64,000 bases of DNA, taken from NCBI GenBank assembly GCA_029552745.1, contig JAKPDK010000070.1, positions 518,925-582,924 of the forward strand. Reading direction: 5' to 3'. Both the position numbers and the translations under genes were made by a program. Shown in pieces: positions 46,681-55,995 of this stretch. Each line of letters opens with the position of its first letter. The first letter of the stretch is position 1. This stretch comes from Candidatus Hydrogenedentota bacterium. GTDB taxonomy: Bacteria > Hydrogenedentota > Hydrogenedentia > Hydrogenedentales > SLHB01. The notes beneath the pieces are model-generated. The model made no database searches. It was not told where the DNA came from and saw nothing but the letters and a program-made list of their open reading frames with translations.

Positions 46681-48087
46681 ATGGAATATTCTAGAAGGTG
46701 TTTTCTAAAGCTTTTATCAGGTGGTGTGGCTGTTTTCTCGAAAGGAGAAGGCTCGATGAACGATGTTTTTGTTGGGAAATCGCGCGATGGGGAGCAATCA
46801 GATTCCAAACCTTCCCACTCGTCCGAAGTCTTTTGGCAGCGCCGGGTACCTGTGCGGCACGAGTGTGATGTCGCCATTCTAGGAGGCGGTATTGCCGGTG
46901 TCACAGCGGCATTAGCAGCAGCGCGTTCGGGCGCACGCGTCCTGCTGGTGGAGCGTTTCGGTGTTACGGGCGGCAATGCCACGGTTGGCGGGGTGGGTTC
47001 CTTTTGCGGAGAGACCAAAGGGCAAGGAGAAGCCTTTGATGCAATAGTTGCTGGCCTCGAGTCGTTCAACGCGATTGCTCCGTATAAACCTTTTTCAGAA
47101 AAAGGCAGTCGTGTTTTTGACTGTGAAATACTCGCGGTCGTTTTACAAGAGAAACTCTTGGAGCGAGGCGTGAGACTCCTGTTGCACACTGAGTTTGTGG
47201 ATGCGCGTGCAAATAAAGGGACTATTCATGAGTGCATTGTGTCGGGGCCGTCGGGGCCTGAAGCGATTCGCGCACAGTTTTTCATTGATTGCACAGGAGA
47301 GGCTCAGCTTGTTAGCAGGTCGGGTTTTGAGACAGTCAAGGGCCGCCCAGAAAATGGTTTACAGCTACCAATGTCTCTGATGTTTTTTGTTCGGCATGTT
47401 GCCGAAGCAGAAGCCTCTTCGCAGGTTCCCGAGGGCTGGTTCGGCAAGATTAAGACAGCGGATGATTTGCCGATGACGAGCATTTGGCCAAATGGGCTTC
47501 GAAGCAATGCAATCAAGATCAAAATTCCAATGTTTGATGCGACGAATACAGAGTCGTTGACTGCTGCTGAGATTCAGTCGCGGCGCCGTATGATGGAGGT
47601 TTTGGATTATTTTCAACGGGTGGAAAAGAAACCGTGGGTATTCTGCCACTGTGCACCACGAATCGGTATCCGAGAAGGGCGTCGCATTATTGGAGAATAC
47701 ACGTTAACCTGTGATGATTTGAGAGCGGGACGTTCGTTTGATGATGCCATTGCCCGAGGAGTTTACTATCTTGACGGGCACAAACCAGATGATGATAAGA
47801 GAACCTATATTCTCCCAGAGGATCAGCTACAAGTTCCTCCCTATCATATCCCGTTTCGTTGTCTTGTGCCCAAAGGGAGTAAGAACGTGCTGGCGGCAGG
47901 ACGTTGCCTATCTGCAGACCAGTTAGCGCTCTCTTCCGCCCGCGTTATGACCACGTGTGCCATGATGGGGCAAGCAGCAGGAATAGCCGCAGCGATGGCT
48001 GTTTTGAAAAAGGGTGACCTTGACATCATTGACCCTCTAGAAGTGCGTCGCGAGGTGGAAGCTCGCGGCGCACTTCTAACCCTATAG
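46681..48087 (+). CDS. FAD-dependent oxidoreductase with Tat signal
   Basis: About 468 residues from the ATG at 46681. The N-terminus has a twin-arginine motif, SRRCFLK, followed by a hydrophobic stretch, so it is probably exported folded with its flavin. The FAD-binding motif is DVAILGGGIAGVTAALAAAR, and TGGNATVGGVGSF and the C-terminal SSARVMTTCAMMGQAAGIAA fit the FAD_oxidored family (PF12831) common in polysaccharide degraders. A longer frame starting at 46639 overlaps the GH5-like gene and lacks merit. It is probably co-transcribed with that hydrolase and may act on a released sugar. Confidence 0.88.
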   Translation: MEYSRRCFLKLLSGGVAVFSKGEGSMNDVFVGKSRDGEQSDSKPSHSSEVFWQRRVPVRHECDVAILGGGIAGVTAALAAARSGARVLLVERFGVTGGNATVGGVGSFCGETKGQGEAFDAIVAGLESFNAIAPYKPFSEKGSRVFDCEILAVVLQEKLLERGVRLLLHTEFVDARANKGTIHECIVSGPSGPEAIRAQFFIDCTGEAQLVSRSGFETVKGRPENGLQLPMSLMFFVRHVAEAEASSQVPEGWFGKIKTADDLPMTSIWPNGLRSNAIKIKIPMFDATNTESLTAAEIQSRRRMMEVLDYFQRVEKKPWVFCHCAPRIGIREGRRIIGEYTLTCDDLRAGRSFDDAIARGVYYLDGHKPDDDKRTYILPEDQLQVPPYHIPFRCLVPKGSKNVLAAGRCLSADQLALSSARVMTTCAMMGQAAGIAAAMAVLKKGDLDIIDPLEVRREVEARGALLTL

Positions 48088-48108
48088 GGTCTCTCCAAGT
48101 TTCCGAGC

Positions 48109-49500
48109 TTAATTCTTTGGTGCGGGTCCAGACGGGGGTTTCTCAAAGGGCAATACGTCGGGCACTACACCGACATCGGTTGTGAATATGAGTGGCGGCT
48201 GTCCCGGATTGTCGAAGGTCAGTTCCACAAAGAAAGCAGTCCAGCCTTTTTCGGGCGCCGGCACTCGGGCTACATAATGACCTTTGTTATTCGGTGTTAA
48301 CTCTGTGCTCTTGTAGTTGGGCCCAAAACTTTCCAAACGGAAATCTCGGGCATTCAGATTTGTGGCTTGCCACAATAAAACCTTTGTGGGTTTCGTTACC
48401 GTTTTGACTCGAATAACGCCTTCTTTCGTACCGAGACGTTTTGTCCAGGTGAACTCAGGACGGGGGGTGTTTGTCAGGATTGTGCTGTACCATGCCAAAA
48501 GACTTTGGGGAGCGTCTGAATTTTTCAACCCGTGATCGGTATTGGGCACATAACGAAGGTACTTCTCGCCCGGTAACTTGTCAAAATAGAACTGGCTGGA
48601 ATCTGGCAAAAAGAACTGGTCGCCGGCTGCGTTAAGAATGAACTTCGGCATAGTGTAGCGGTCGCGATAAGAAAATGGGTCGACCAAGTCCATGAGGGCT
48701 TTGAATTCCGGCGTTTCGTACCAGTTAACTATACCTTCCTGGACGTAATCGCCAATAGCTGGAGCCCAGAAACCATAGGCGCGATAGTGGTGTTCCAGCG
48801 ATTCTTTTACGTTCAAAACATCGATGACGATAGGGGCGATGGCTTTGACCCGTTTGTCAACAGCTCCGGTTGTCCAAGTTGTCCATCCACGCTTAGACCC
48901 GCCTGCTACAACAAAACTCTTGATTTCTTTGCCGTTGAACTTTTTAACCGCTTCTTGGACTGTGTCCATGGCGCGCACAGCTGCTTTCGTCATTGGAAAG
49001 CGGGCTAACCATGTCGGATCGCCCGTGCGAGCAAATTGGTCCCATGTGTAGGCTATGATTTCGTCTTCCACACGTTCTCGAGTTTCTCCGTGAAAGCTGA
49101 GCGGCTGATTAGGAATTTGTTTTATTTCTGCAACGACAGAGTTCGTAGCTAGCGCGAACTGAAGCAACATGCCATCAGGTTTTGTCGGGGCAGACTGACC
49201 GTTTCGACCTCCACCGATGAAGAGCATCGCCGTATCAAATTTGACCTCGTTGGGTACAACAACGATTACCCAATGTTCCCATAAAGTTCGGTTCACTTCT
49301 TCCGGTTTTCTCCAATTTTGGGATTTCATATCAATGACAAGGGTTTTGTATCCTTCGCCATCGATGACGGAAACTTGCTCCCAAGAATAAGCAGGATCGT
49401 GTGCCGCTACATAATCGTCCAATGGAGTTGCCCAACAGACAGCGCTGATCCAGCATATGGCCGCGAGGGCCTGAAACAATCTCGTAAATGCTTTTCTCAT
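48109..49500 (-). CDS. PhoPQ-activated pathogenicity-related (PqaA) family protein
   Basis: 463 residues with a signal peptide (about 1-24, cut near CWA). It belongs to PF10142: TPLDDYVAAHDPAYSWE at the mature N-terminus, an alpha/beta-hydrolase nucleophile elbow GGSKRGWTTW, an acid in NAAGDQFFLPDS and a histidine in NTDHGL. It is therefore a likely secreted serine hydrolase. The family name comes from Salmonella pqaA; no pathogenicity is implied. It is convergent with the oxidoreductase gene (21 bp) and divergent from the nitrilase gene. Confidence 0.93.
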   Translation of the reverse strand: MRKAFTRLFQALAAICWISAVCWATPLDDYVAAHDPAYSWEQVSVIDGEGYKTLVIDMKSQNWRKPEEVNRTLWEHWVIVVVPNEVKFDTAMLFIGGGRNGQSAPTKPDGMLLQFALATNSVVAEIKQIPNQPLSFHGETRERVEDEIIAYTWDQFARTGDPTWLARFPMTKAAVRAMDTVQEAVKKFNGKEIKSFVVAGGSKRGWTTWTTGAVDKRVKAIAPIVIDVLNVKESLEHHYRAYGFWAPAIGDYVQEGIVNWYETPEFKALMDLVDPFSYRDRYTMPKFILNAAGDQFFLPDSSQFYFDKLPGEKYLRYVPNTDHGLKNSDAPQSLLAWYSTILTNTPRPEFTWTKRLGTKEGVIRVKTVTKPTKVLLWQATNLNARDFRLESFGPNYKSTELTPNNKGHYVARVPAPEKGWTAFFVELTFDNPGQPPLIFTTDVGVVPDVLPFEKPPSGPAPKN

Positions 49501-49658
49501 TGCCCTAAAACCTTTCTGTTCCTTGTTTCAACCAAACCACATATACAAGAAAATACTACTCGTCTTTATGCGATGTCAAAGTTCTTGGGAATGGAAAGGC
49601 GCAGGTTTCAGTGTATTTATGCTACCGATGACATGGCAGCGGTTCCATGTTTTATGTC

Positions 49659-49688
49659 TTGGGATGCTCGGCAAGTCTATGCTATTAT
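49659..49688 (+). promoter_or_regulatory. Candidate promoter of the nitrilase-type gene
   Basis: TTGGGA (49659-49664) and TATTAT (49683-49688) are 18 bp apart and 35 bp before the ATG. The ribosome binding site AGGAGGT is at 49711-49717. Confidence 0.42.
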
Positions 49689-49723
49689 TTCCCGAGTGAG
49701 AACGAATTGAAGGAGGTCTCTGC

Positions 49724-50452
49724 ATGGCAACTATTCGGGTTTCTGGCGTGCAAATGCCCGTGTCTCCAAAGCTTGAAGATAATTTGCACAAGATTCTCAG
49801 TTATATCTTATCCAGTGACGCGGATTTCATTTTGTTTCCTGAAATGAGTCTTACCGGTTATCATGGTGGGTTCAGTGATAAGGCGGTACGTTCTGCATGG
49901 CGACAGATTGCGGCTGCTTGTCGTCAATCGTATGTTACGGCTCTTGTGGGCACAGGGTGTCGTGAAGACGGTCAGACATACATCCAAACTCGCATTTTTT
50001 CTGATGAAGGCAAAGTATTGGGTACGCATGAAAAGATCATTCCAACAAGTGGCGACCGTGAATTTTGTGTGCCCGGTACGGAGCTACGGGTCTTCACGCA
50101 CCGCGGCATACGATTTGGTTGCCTAATTTGTAATGATCTATGGGTGACTCCCGGATGTGGTCCCTATCCAGATCCGCGTCTCACGTACCAACTAGGTAGA
50201 AAAGGTGTTCAGGTCATTTTTCACAGCGTCAATTCGGGGAGTACGTCTATCCACACTCCCTATCATGAGTCCAACCTGGTGTTAAGGGCTTTAGAAAGCA
50301 AGGTTTATATTTGTACAGCCAATGCCGCGTCGGCGGATGGCCCAGTGAATTGTGCGACGGGCGTTGTTTCTCCTCAGGGCAAATGGCTTGTCCAGTGCCC
50401 TCGGTTGGGCGAGCAAACATATACTTACGATTTGACGGTAGAGACCGACTAA
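49724..50452 (+). CDS. Carbon-nitrogen hydrolase (nitrilase superfamily)
   Basis: 242-residue amidase-type enzyme. The Glu-Lys-Cys triad is visible: Glu in LFPEMSLTGY, Lys in THEKIIPTSG and Cys in GCLICNDLW. It is cytosolic. A strong AGGAGGT lies 6 nt before the ATG. The C-terminus ends right after the last core strand, slightly shorter than many family members. Its substrate, a small amide or N-carbamoyl compound, is not predictable. It is convergent with an aldo/keto reductase gene (28 bp). Confidence 0.92.
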   Translation: MATIRVSGVQMPVSPKLEDNLHKILSYILSSDADFILFPEMSLTGYHGGFSDKAVRSAWRQIAAACRQSYVTALVGTGCREDGQTYIQTRIFSDEGKVLGTHEKIIPTSGDREFCVPGTELRVFTHRGIRFGCLICNDLWVTPGCGPYPDPRLTYQLGRKGVQVIFHSVNSGSTSIHTPYHESNLVLRALESKVYICTANAASADGPVNCATGVVSPQGKWLVQCPRLGEQTYTYDLTVETD

Positions 50453-50480
50453 CCCCTCCGTTTTTATATTTGTGCGGTGG

Positions 50481-51476
50481 TCAATGTATGCGGGCGTCCT
50501 CACCCGTGCGCCACATGTCAGCATTGTTCCCGAAATGCTCTTTCAACGGCTGTGTTATGTTGTTGAGCTGCGTCATAACTTCTTCGCTCAAATCGAGGTC
50601 GGCTGCGGGGATATTTTGAAGTAGCTGAGCGACTCGGCGGGCCCCTACGATGACGGAGGAAACACCGGGTTGTCCAATGAGCCACGCCAAGGCTACCAAG
50701 GCAAGGGGAACCCCGATATTTTCAGCCAGCGATGCAATATTTCTCAGAGTGTTGAACGTGAGTTCTTCACATCCTTCTTCGGAGTGCATAACGCCGCTAC
50801 GCGCTTTAGAGAAATGACGGGTTCTCCTTCTTTTTTCCGGAATCTCTTCTGCGGAATTCCATCTTCCTGTGAGTAAGCCTTGCATAAGAGGCATATAGGC
50901 GAGAACCCCAATGTTTTGGCGAATGCATTCCGGCAAAATCTCAATCTCGATGGCGCGGAAAAGCAAATTATATCCTAATTGGTTCGAGACGCATGTTCCG
51001 GATTTCATCCATTCGGTTAAGTCTTTTTTCCCAAAGTTTGATACGCCGATAAAACGGATTTTGCCCTCCTGTTTTAGCCGCTCCATTTCGGTGTGTGCTT
51101 CCTCAAAAGGCACGTGACGAAATGGCCAGTGAACCTGGTAAAGGTCGATGTAATCTGTATCTAGTCTTTTCAAGCTGTTTTCGCAGGCTTTGCGAAGCTC
51201 TTTTGGAGCACAGTGCTCGGGGGAGACTTTTGAAGCTATGTAGACTTTTTCTCGGTAACGTTTGATAACTTTTCCGAGGACTCTCTCCGATTCCCCGTTT
51301 CCGTACCACTCTGCTGTGTCGAAAAGATTTATACCAGCTTCGATGGCGGCATCAATGACATCGTTTGGATCATCTTCAGCTTCGCTACCCCAATATTGCG
51401 GGTCGCCTATTTGCCAGGCCCCAAATGAAATAACAGAGACATTTAAGTCACTTGAACCCAAGATCCGATAACGCAT
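50481..51476 (-). CDS. Aldo/keto reductase
   Basis: 331 residues. The catalytic tetrad is present: Asp and Tyr in LFDTAEWYGNGESE, Lys in YIASKVSP and His in LYQVHWPF, and VIVGARR near the C-terminus fits cofactor binding. I start at the ATG at 51476 with GGAG 8 nt upstream and a normal N-terminus (MRYRILGSSDLNVS); the frame continues to 51551 without support. It is only distantly like the aldo/keto reductase at 3.7 kb. A 101 bp AT-rich region separates it from the divergent ABC exporter gene. Confidence 0.92.
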   Translation of the reverse strand: MRYRILGSSDLNVSVISFGAWQIGDPQYWGSEAEDDPNDVIDAAIEAGINLFDTAEWYGNGESERVLGKVIKRYREKVYIASKVSPEHCAPKELRKACENSLKRLDTDYIDLYQVHWPFRHVPFEEAHTEMERLKQEGKIRFIGVSNFGKKDLTEWMKSGTCVSNQLGYNLLFRAIEIEILPECIRQNIGVLAYMPLMQGLLTGRWNSAEEIPEKRRRTRHFSKARSGVMHSEEGCEELTFNTLRNIASLAENIGVPLALVALAWLIGQPGVSSVIVGARRVAQLLQNIPAADLDLSEEVMTQLNNITQPLKEHFGNNADMWRTGEDARIH

Positions 51477-51577
51477 GTCTGAGTCTCCAATTTCGTGAAT
51501 TTGTTGTGCTATAAATGATACTATACCCAAATTAAGGAAACTATCTCTCAAAACAATGTGATAAAGAATTTGTTAAC

Positions 51578-53389
51578 ATGAGAGGTAAGCCGATTCAGCG
51601 CACGAAATTTATGAAATTTTCACCGGTTTTTTTGAGATTTTTGCGTTATGCGAGGCCGTACGCCCCCCTTATCATTGGTGCGATCATTTGTGGTCTATTA
51701 AAGTTTTCGCTTGCTCTTTCTCTTCCCGGTGCTTTGGGGGTAGTCATGGATCACGTTTTGCTTGCGGACCTTCCCCGGGATCAAAAGATACAAAGGCTTA
51801 TTTTCATTTTGACGCTTTTGACGTTGGCATTTCTTGGTAGAGCACCGACCACATACTATCGCTCTTATCTCGCTACCGTTGCCGGTAGCCGAGCGATTTT
51901 TGACATCCGTTTGGATCTATACCGTCACTTGCAACGTTTGAGCATGACGTATCATGCGACCCGCAGGACCGGAGGGACAATTTCCAGGCTTATTAATGAT
52001 TTGAATACCGCTCAAGGGATACTTAACGAGGGCATTGTGGCTATTGCTATGGATGTTCTCTTTTTGAGCGGTGTGGTGGTTTTTCTATTTTATTGGGATT
52101 GGCGGTTGGCTGCAGTGAGTCTTACCACATTGCCGTTGTATGGTTTGGTTTTTCGGTTTCTTAATCCACGTCTTCGCGAAGTCGCCACGGAAGTGCAAGA
52201 AGAGATGCAAGAGCTTTCGGGTGAAGTGACAGAAAAGATTTCTGCGGTGCAGGTGATCATTTCATTCACCCGAGAGAAAACGGAACAGATAAAATTCTTC
52301 CGCCGTCATCGAAAATACTACAGCACATTGATTCGGCGCGAACGGCTGAAAGTCCTGCTAACCACAGTGGCAGAGTTTCTCACTGAAGTGGGCCCGATTG
52401 TAGTAATTTGCTACGGTGGCTATCGGGTCATAAACGGGACGCTTTCACCGGGCGCATTGCTAATCTTCAACGGTTTCCTTGCGCATCTTTATCTGCCTAC
52501 ACGTCGGTTAGCTGACTATTCGGCTAAGTTGCAAGAAAAACTTTCGGCTTTGGAACGTGTGTTTGAGGTTCTTGACAGTCCCCCTGACATTAAGGATCTT
52601 CCTGGTGCTGTGCCGTTGCTTCGCCCGAAGGGACGGGTGGAGTTTCGAAATGTGCATTTCGCTTATGACCCGCAAAAGCCCGTGCTCCAAGGGATCAACC
52701 TGATCGCAGAACCTGGACAATCTGTGGCTATTGTTGGTCGTAGCGGTGCTGGCAAGACGACGGTGGTAAATCTCATACCTCGTTTTTACGACCCCACTGA
52801 GGGATGTGTCCTTGTTGATAACAGAGATATCAGGACACTGACCGTTCGTTCATTGCGAGACAACATTGGAATTGTACTTCAGGATTCTATTCTGTTCAGC
52901 GGTACTATCAAAGAGAATATTTTGTATGGGCGGCATAACGCTACGGAGCGAGAGATGATCCGAGCGGCAGAAATGGCGCAGATTGCCGAGTTCATCGAGA
53001 GTCTGCCCGATGGCTACGACACGATTGTGGGAGAAAGAGGCGTGATGCTAAGTGGGGGCCAGCGGCAACGCATAAGCATTGCGCGGGCGTTCTTGAGAGA
53101 TCCGCGTATTTTAATACTTGATGAAGCCACTTCAAATTTGGATTCCGGCGCAGAACAAGCCATTCAGGAGGCCTTGAGCCGTCTAATGAAAGGGCGCACC
53201 ACGTTTGTAATAGCCCACCGGTTATCCACTGTCATCAATTGCGACAAGGTTATTGTTCTAGATGCCGGCCGAGTCGTTCAGGAAGGCACACACGCCCAAT
53301 TGATACAAGAAAAAGGTCCTTATCGGACACTTTGTGAGGAGCAGTTCGGCGCTATTCGTCTTGATGTGCTGTCAAGGAAAGTCGGCTGA
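51578..53389 (+). CDS. ABC exporter, MsbA-like
   Basis: 603-residue half-transporter with six membrane helices (about 15-310) fused to an ATPase domain. Walker A is GRSGAGKTT, the Q-loop VLQDSILFSG, the signature LSGGQRQR, Walker B ILILDEAT and the H-loop VIAHRLST. It should work as a homodimer exporting a lipid, glycolipid or drug. MsbA-type lipid flipping is possible in a diderm, but nothing in the immediate context fixes the substrate. A Gfo/Idh oxidoreductase gene follows after 42 bp. Confidence 0.93.
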   Translation: MRGKPIQRTKFMKFSPVFLRFLRYARPYAPLIIGAIICGLLKFSLALSLPGALGVVMDHVLLADLPRDQKIQRLIFILTLLTLAFLGRAPTTYYRSYLATVAGSRAIFDIRLDLYRHLQRLSMTYHATRRTGGTISRLINDLNTAQGILNEGIVAIAMDVLFLSGVVVFLFYWDWRLAAVSLTTLPLYGLVFRFLNPRLREVATEVQEEMQELSGEVTEKISAVQVIISFTREKTEQIKFFRRHRKYYSTLIRRERLKVLLTTVAEFLTEVGPIVVICYGGYRVINGTLSPGALLIFNGFLAHLYLPTRRLADYSAKLQEKLSALERVFEVLDSPPDIKDLPGAVPLLRPKGRVEFRNVHFAYDPQKPVLQGINLIAEPGQSVAIVGRSGAGKTTVVNLIPRFYDPTEGCVLVDNRDIRTLTVRSLRDNIGIVLQDSILFSGTIKENILYGRHNATEREMIRAAEMAQIAEFIESLPDGYDTIVGERGVMLSGGQRQRISIARAFLRDPRILILDEATSNLDSGAEQAIQEALSRLMKGRTTFVIAHRLSTVINCDKVIVLDAGRVVQEGTHAQLIQEKGPYRTLCEEQFGAIRLDVLSRKVG

Positions 53390-53431
53390 CAGTCACCGTG
53401 TCCGAAAGGTCTGGTATCCTATGAGGTTTCC

Positions 53432-54682
53432 ATGAAACGCTTAAAAGTGGCTCTGGTTGGCGTTGGGGGTTATGGACGAACCCATGTGGCTTGCGCCAGT
53501 CAACTCTCCTTGTCCGGTCAAGTAGAACTGGTCGCATTTGTCGAACCAAGGGAAAATGTTGCGGAAGCAGGAGCTTTGACGGCGCAGGGGGTCAAACGCT
53601 ACAAAGATTACCGGGAACTTTTCACGAAAGAAACAGACCTGGACCTGGTTTCGATTGCTTCGCCGATCCATACTCATGTGCCCATTGCGACTGAGGCTTT
53701 TTCTCGTGGTGTTCACGTATTTCTTGAAAAGCCACCAGCCGTGCGCATTCAAGATTTGAGGAAGTTAATGGAACTCGCAACGAAAAACCAATGTCTTTGT
53801 CTCGTTGGATTTCATGATGTAATTCGCAAAGAGATCCTTGAACTCAAGCGTCGTCTCTTGCGGGGAGATATTGGAAAAGTTCAGTTCGTGCGGATGTACG
53901 CTTTGTGGCGTCGAACGCAGACTTATTACTCCCGTGCTTCTTGGGCGGGGCGTCTTTTTGTTAACGGTGATTATGTACTTGACGGTCCTTTGAACAACTC
54001 TTGCGCACACTTGCTGAATTTGGGTGCGTTCCTTTCTGGAAAAAGTTTATACGAGTTTGCACGCCCTTTGTCTGTCCAAGCGGAACTTTATCGAGCTGCT
54101 CCCGTGATTGAGGGGGAAGACACCAGTTGTTTGCGTGCTATTATGGATTCAGGTGTCGAAGTCTGCATTCATGTGACGCAGGCAGCCACTCGCTCCCACC
54201 CTCGATTCGTTCGGATTGTCGGCGAAAACGGTTGTGCAGAATATCAGGATGGAGACGGGGTCGTTTTTCCGCAAGGAAGAATTGACCCTAATCCTCAGGA
54301 AAAACCTACCTGTATGTTGTTAACTGCACTCGTTCATTATTTGCAGTCAGGAGAGGGCACCCTGTATATGACTCTGCAAAATTCAGAGGGCTTTCTTCTG
54401 ATGTCGAACGGGGCGTATGAATCCTCAGGGATGATACGCCGTATTCCTGCAGAGGAGATTTCCGAACGTGCCGATGAAGATGGTTTGGGATGGTCGGTTC
54501 GTAATTTGGAAGAAATGATGAAACATGCTGCGTTGTCCGGTCGATTACTTTCCGAGGTGGGTGTCAGTTGGGCAGAACCGAGTGAGTCTTTTTGTCTTTC
54601 CAATTATGGTCATTTCCCTACAAGATGGCAAAGTACCTGCCAAGAAGCCGAGGAAAAGATGACCAGACTGCTTGAGAAGTGA
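53432..54682 (+). CDS. Gfo/Idh/MocA family oxidoreductase
   Basis: 416 residues. The N-terminal Rossmann fold has VALVGVGGYGRTHV for NAD(P) binding, and VFLEKPPAV carries the conserved EKP lysine. The C-terminal alpha/beta domain is longer than usual, with a tail after residue 330. Such enzymes oxidise or isomerise sugars, inositols or nucleotide sugars. Signal peptide absent. It follows the ABC exporter on the same strand; no regulator is nearby. Confidence 0.92.
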   Translation: MKRLKVALVGVGGYGRTHVACASQLSLSGQVELVAFVEPRENVAEAGALTAQGVKRYKDYRELFTKETDLDLVSIASPIHTHVPIATEAFSRGVHVFLEKPPAVRIQDLRKLMELATKNQCLCLVGFHDVIRKEILELKRRLLRGDIGKVQFVRMYALWRRTQTYYSRASWAGRLFVNGDYVLDGPLNNSCAHLLNLGAFLSGKSLYEFARPLSVQAELYRAAPVIEGEDTSCLRAIMDSGVEVCIHVTQAATRSHPRFVRIVGENGCAEYQDGDGVVFPQGRIDPNPQEKPTCMLLTALVHYLQSGEGTLYMTLQNSEGFLLMSNGAYESSGMIRRIPAEEISERADEDGLGWSVRNLEEMMKHAALSGRLLSEVGVSWAEPSESFCLSNYGHFPTRWQSTCQEAEEKMTRLLEK

Positions 54683-54696
54683 AAAAGAAGAAACGG

Positions 54697-54726
54697 TTGA
54701 CAAATGCGCCAAGTTTGGTTTAGTAT
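54697..54726 (+). promoter_or_regulatory. Promoter of the pseudopilin operon
   Basis: A perfect TTGACA (54697-54702) and TAGTAT (54721-54726) are 18 bp apart, about 135 bp upstream of the first gene. The leader of about 130 nt shows no riboswitch that I recognise. Confidence 0.5.
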
Positions 54727-54861
54727 AGTGACAACATGGGGAAAGGTTGAATGACGTTGCGCCGTAGTTTTTGACATGGCAGTGACGCCCGCAGCCGTTC
54801 CGAGATGAGTTTGAACACTTAAGCTCTGGCAGGAAAGCTCAAAATGGGAGGTAACGACCCC

Positions 54862-55371
54862 GTGAGTCGAGCACGCACCCGCAAGATTCTCGCCCTGAAG
54901 TCTACACAAGCCGCATTCACCCTTCTGGAGATAGTAGTTGCCCTTGCTGTGATGGCGGTCGCTGTCTCCATCATTGTCACCCTTTATCAAGCAAGTGCCA
55001 TGTACGCCGCACAAAGCAGAGAGATTCGAACGGCAATGGTTCTTGCGGAAGAGCGGCTGCAGGACATTCGAATCAATTCTTCCTCGTACGAGTGGCCTGC
55101 CTTAACGCCGGAAAAACCGGCTGAGATTAAACCGGTTTCAGGGGTTTATTCGTTCGAGCCACCGAAGTCGCTTCCTCCCGAACCTTCGGCAGGCTTGAGA
55201 GAGCGCAACATGTACGAAGGTTTCACCTGGCATGCTTATGCCAAGCTAGGGCAGCCGAATTCCGAAATCATGGAGTTGACTGTAATCGTTGAGTGGCAGT
55301 CGCGCGGTAAGAACCGATCCTTTTCCTTGACTACTTATACTCCGAAAGTTAGGTCTGGAGGTACCGTATGA
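54862..55371 (+). CDS. Minor pseudopilin, GspI-like
   Basis: About 169 residues from a GTG at 54862, which has GGGAGGT 9 nt upstream; an ATG at 54844 overlaps that site and is less likely. A prepilin leader ends at Ala, followed by FTLLEIVVALAVMAV with the conserved Glu at +5, then a hydrophobic helix and a small beta domain. Such pseudopilins form the tip of the periplasmic pseudopilus of type II secretion. It is first in an operon with GspJ-, GspK- and GspF-like genes, which supports GspI. The next gene overlaps by 4 bp (ATGA). Confidence 0.85.
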   Translation: MSRARTRKILALKSTQAAFTLLEIVVALAVMAVAVSIIVTLYQASAMYAAQSREIRTAMVLAEERLQDIRINSSSYEWPALTPEKPAEIKPVSGVYSFEPPKSLPPEPSAGLRERNMYEGFTWHAYAKLGQPNSEIMELTVIVEWQSRGKNRSFSLTTYTPKVRSGGTV

Positions 55372-55988
55372 ATCGAAAAGAATTGAGAGGGTTCACGCTG
55401 GTAGAGGCAGTCGCGGCGATTGCCATTATTGGGGTTGTGGGAAGTATTGGCACAGTCACGTTTTTTAAGTTGACTGACCTCTGGAATAAAACGCGAATTC
55501 AGACGGAATTAGACAACCGCGCTCAAGCCGTTTTTGACACGATGCGGAAAGATTTAATGCAAATTGTGCCTGTGCACCTGTCAGGAAAGCCATTGGTAGG
55601 CGTCAGTGAGACCTCCCAAGATACCGGGCGGTTTTGGGCGGCAACGCTGAATACCGATCAACTGTCGTTTGTGACTCGTGCGCCTTCCGCAAATGGCTTC
55701 TCCACTCTTGCTCTGGTAAGTTATTCGCTTGACAAGGAAAAGATGGCTTTGGTCCGTAGGGCGGTTGCCCTTGGGGGCGCCCAAGGTGCTGGTGAAACGG
55801 AAACGGTGGTTGCCGAAGGCGTTATTGACTTTTGTTTAGAATTTGCCGGTGATGGAGCAGGTTGGGCTCGAGGTTGGGGTAGTCAAAACTTGCCCAAAGC
55901 TATTCGCATCAGTGTGACGGTGGTTCATCCTACTAGAATTCAAGAACAAGTGGCTCGCAAAGCAGTAATTGAAATACCTGTGGAGTGA
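55368..55988 (+). CDS. Minor pseudopilin, GspJ-like
   Basis: 206 residues. The prepilin motif RGFTLVEAVAAIAIIG has the cleavage after Gly8 and Glu13 at +5. The middle part, VFDTMRKDLMQIVPV with a following beta-rich region, fits GspJ. It is co-translated with the GspI-like gene (ATGA overlap) and followed 7 bp later by the GspK-like gene. It should join the pseudopilus tip complex. Confidence 0.87.
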   Translation: MNRKELRGFTLVEAVAAIAIIGVVGSIGTVTFFKLTDLWNKTRIQTELDNRAQAVFDTMRKDLMQIVPVHLSGKPLVGVSETSQDTGRFWAATLNTDQLSFVTRAPSANGFSTLALVSYSLDKEKMALVRRAVALGGAQGAGETETVVAEGVIDFCLEFAGDGAGWARGWGSQNLPKAIRISVTVVHPTRIQEQVARKAVIEIPVE

Positions 55989-55995
55989 AAAAGTT

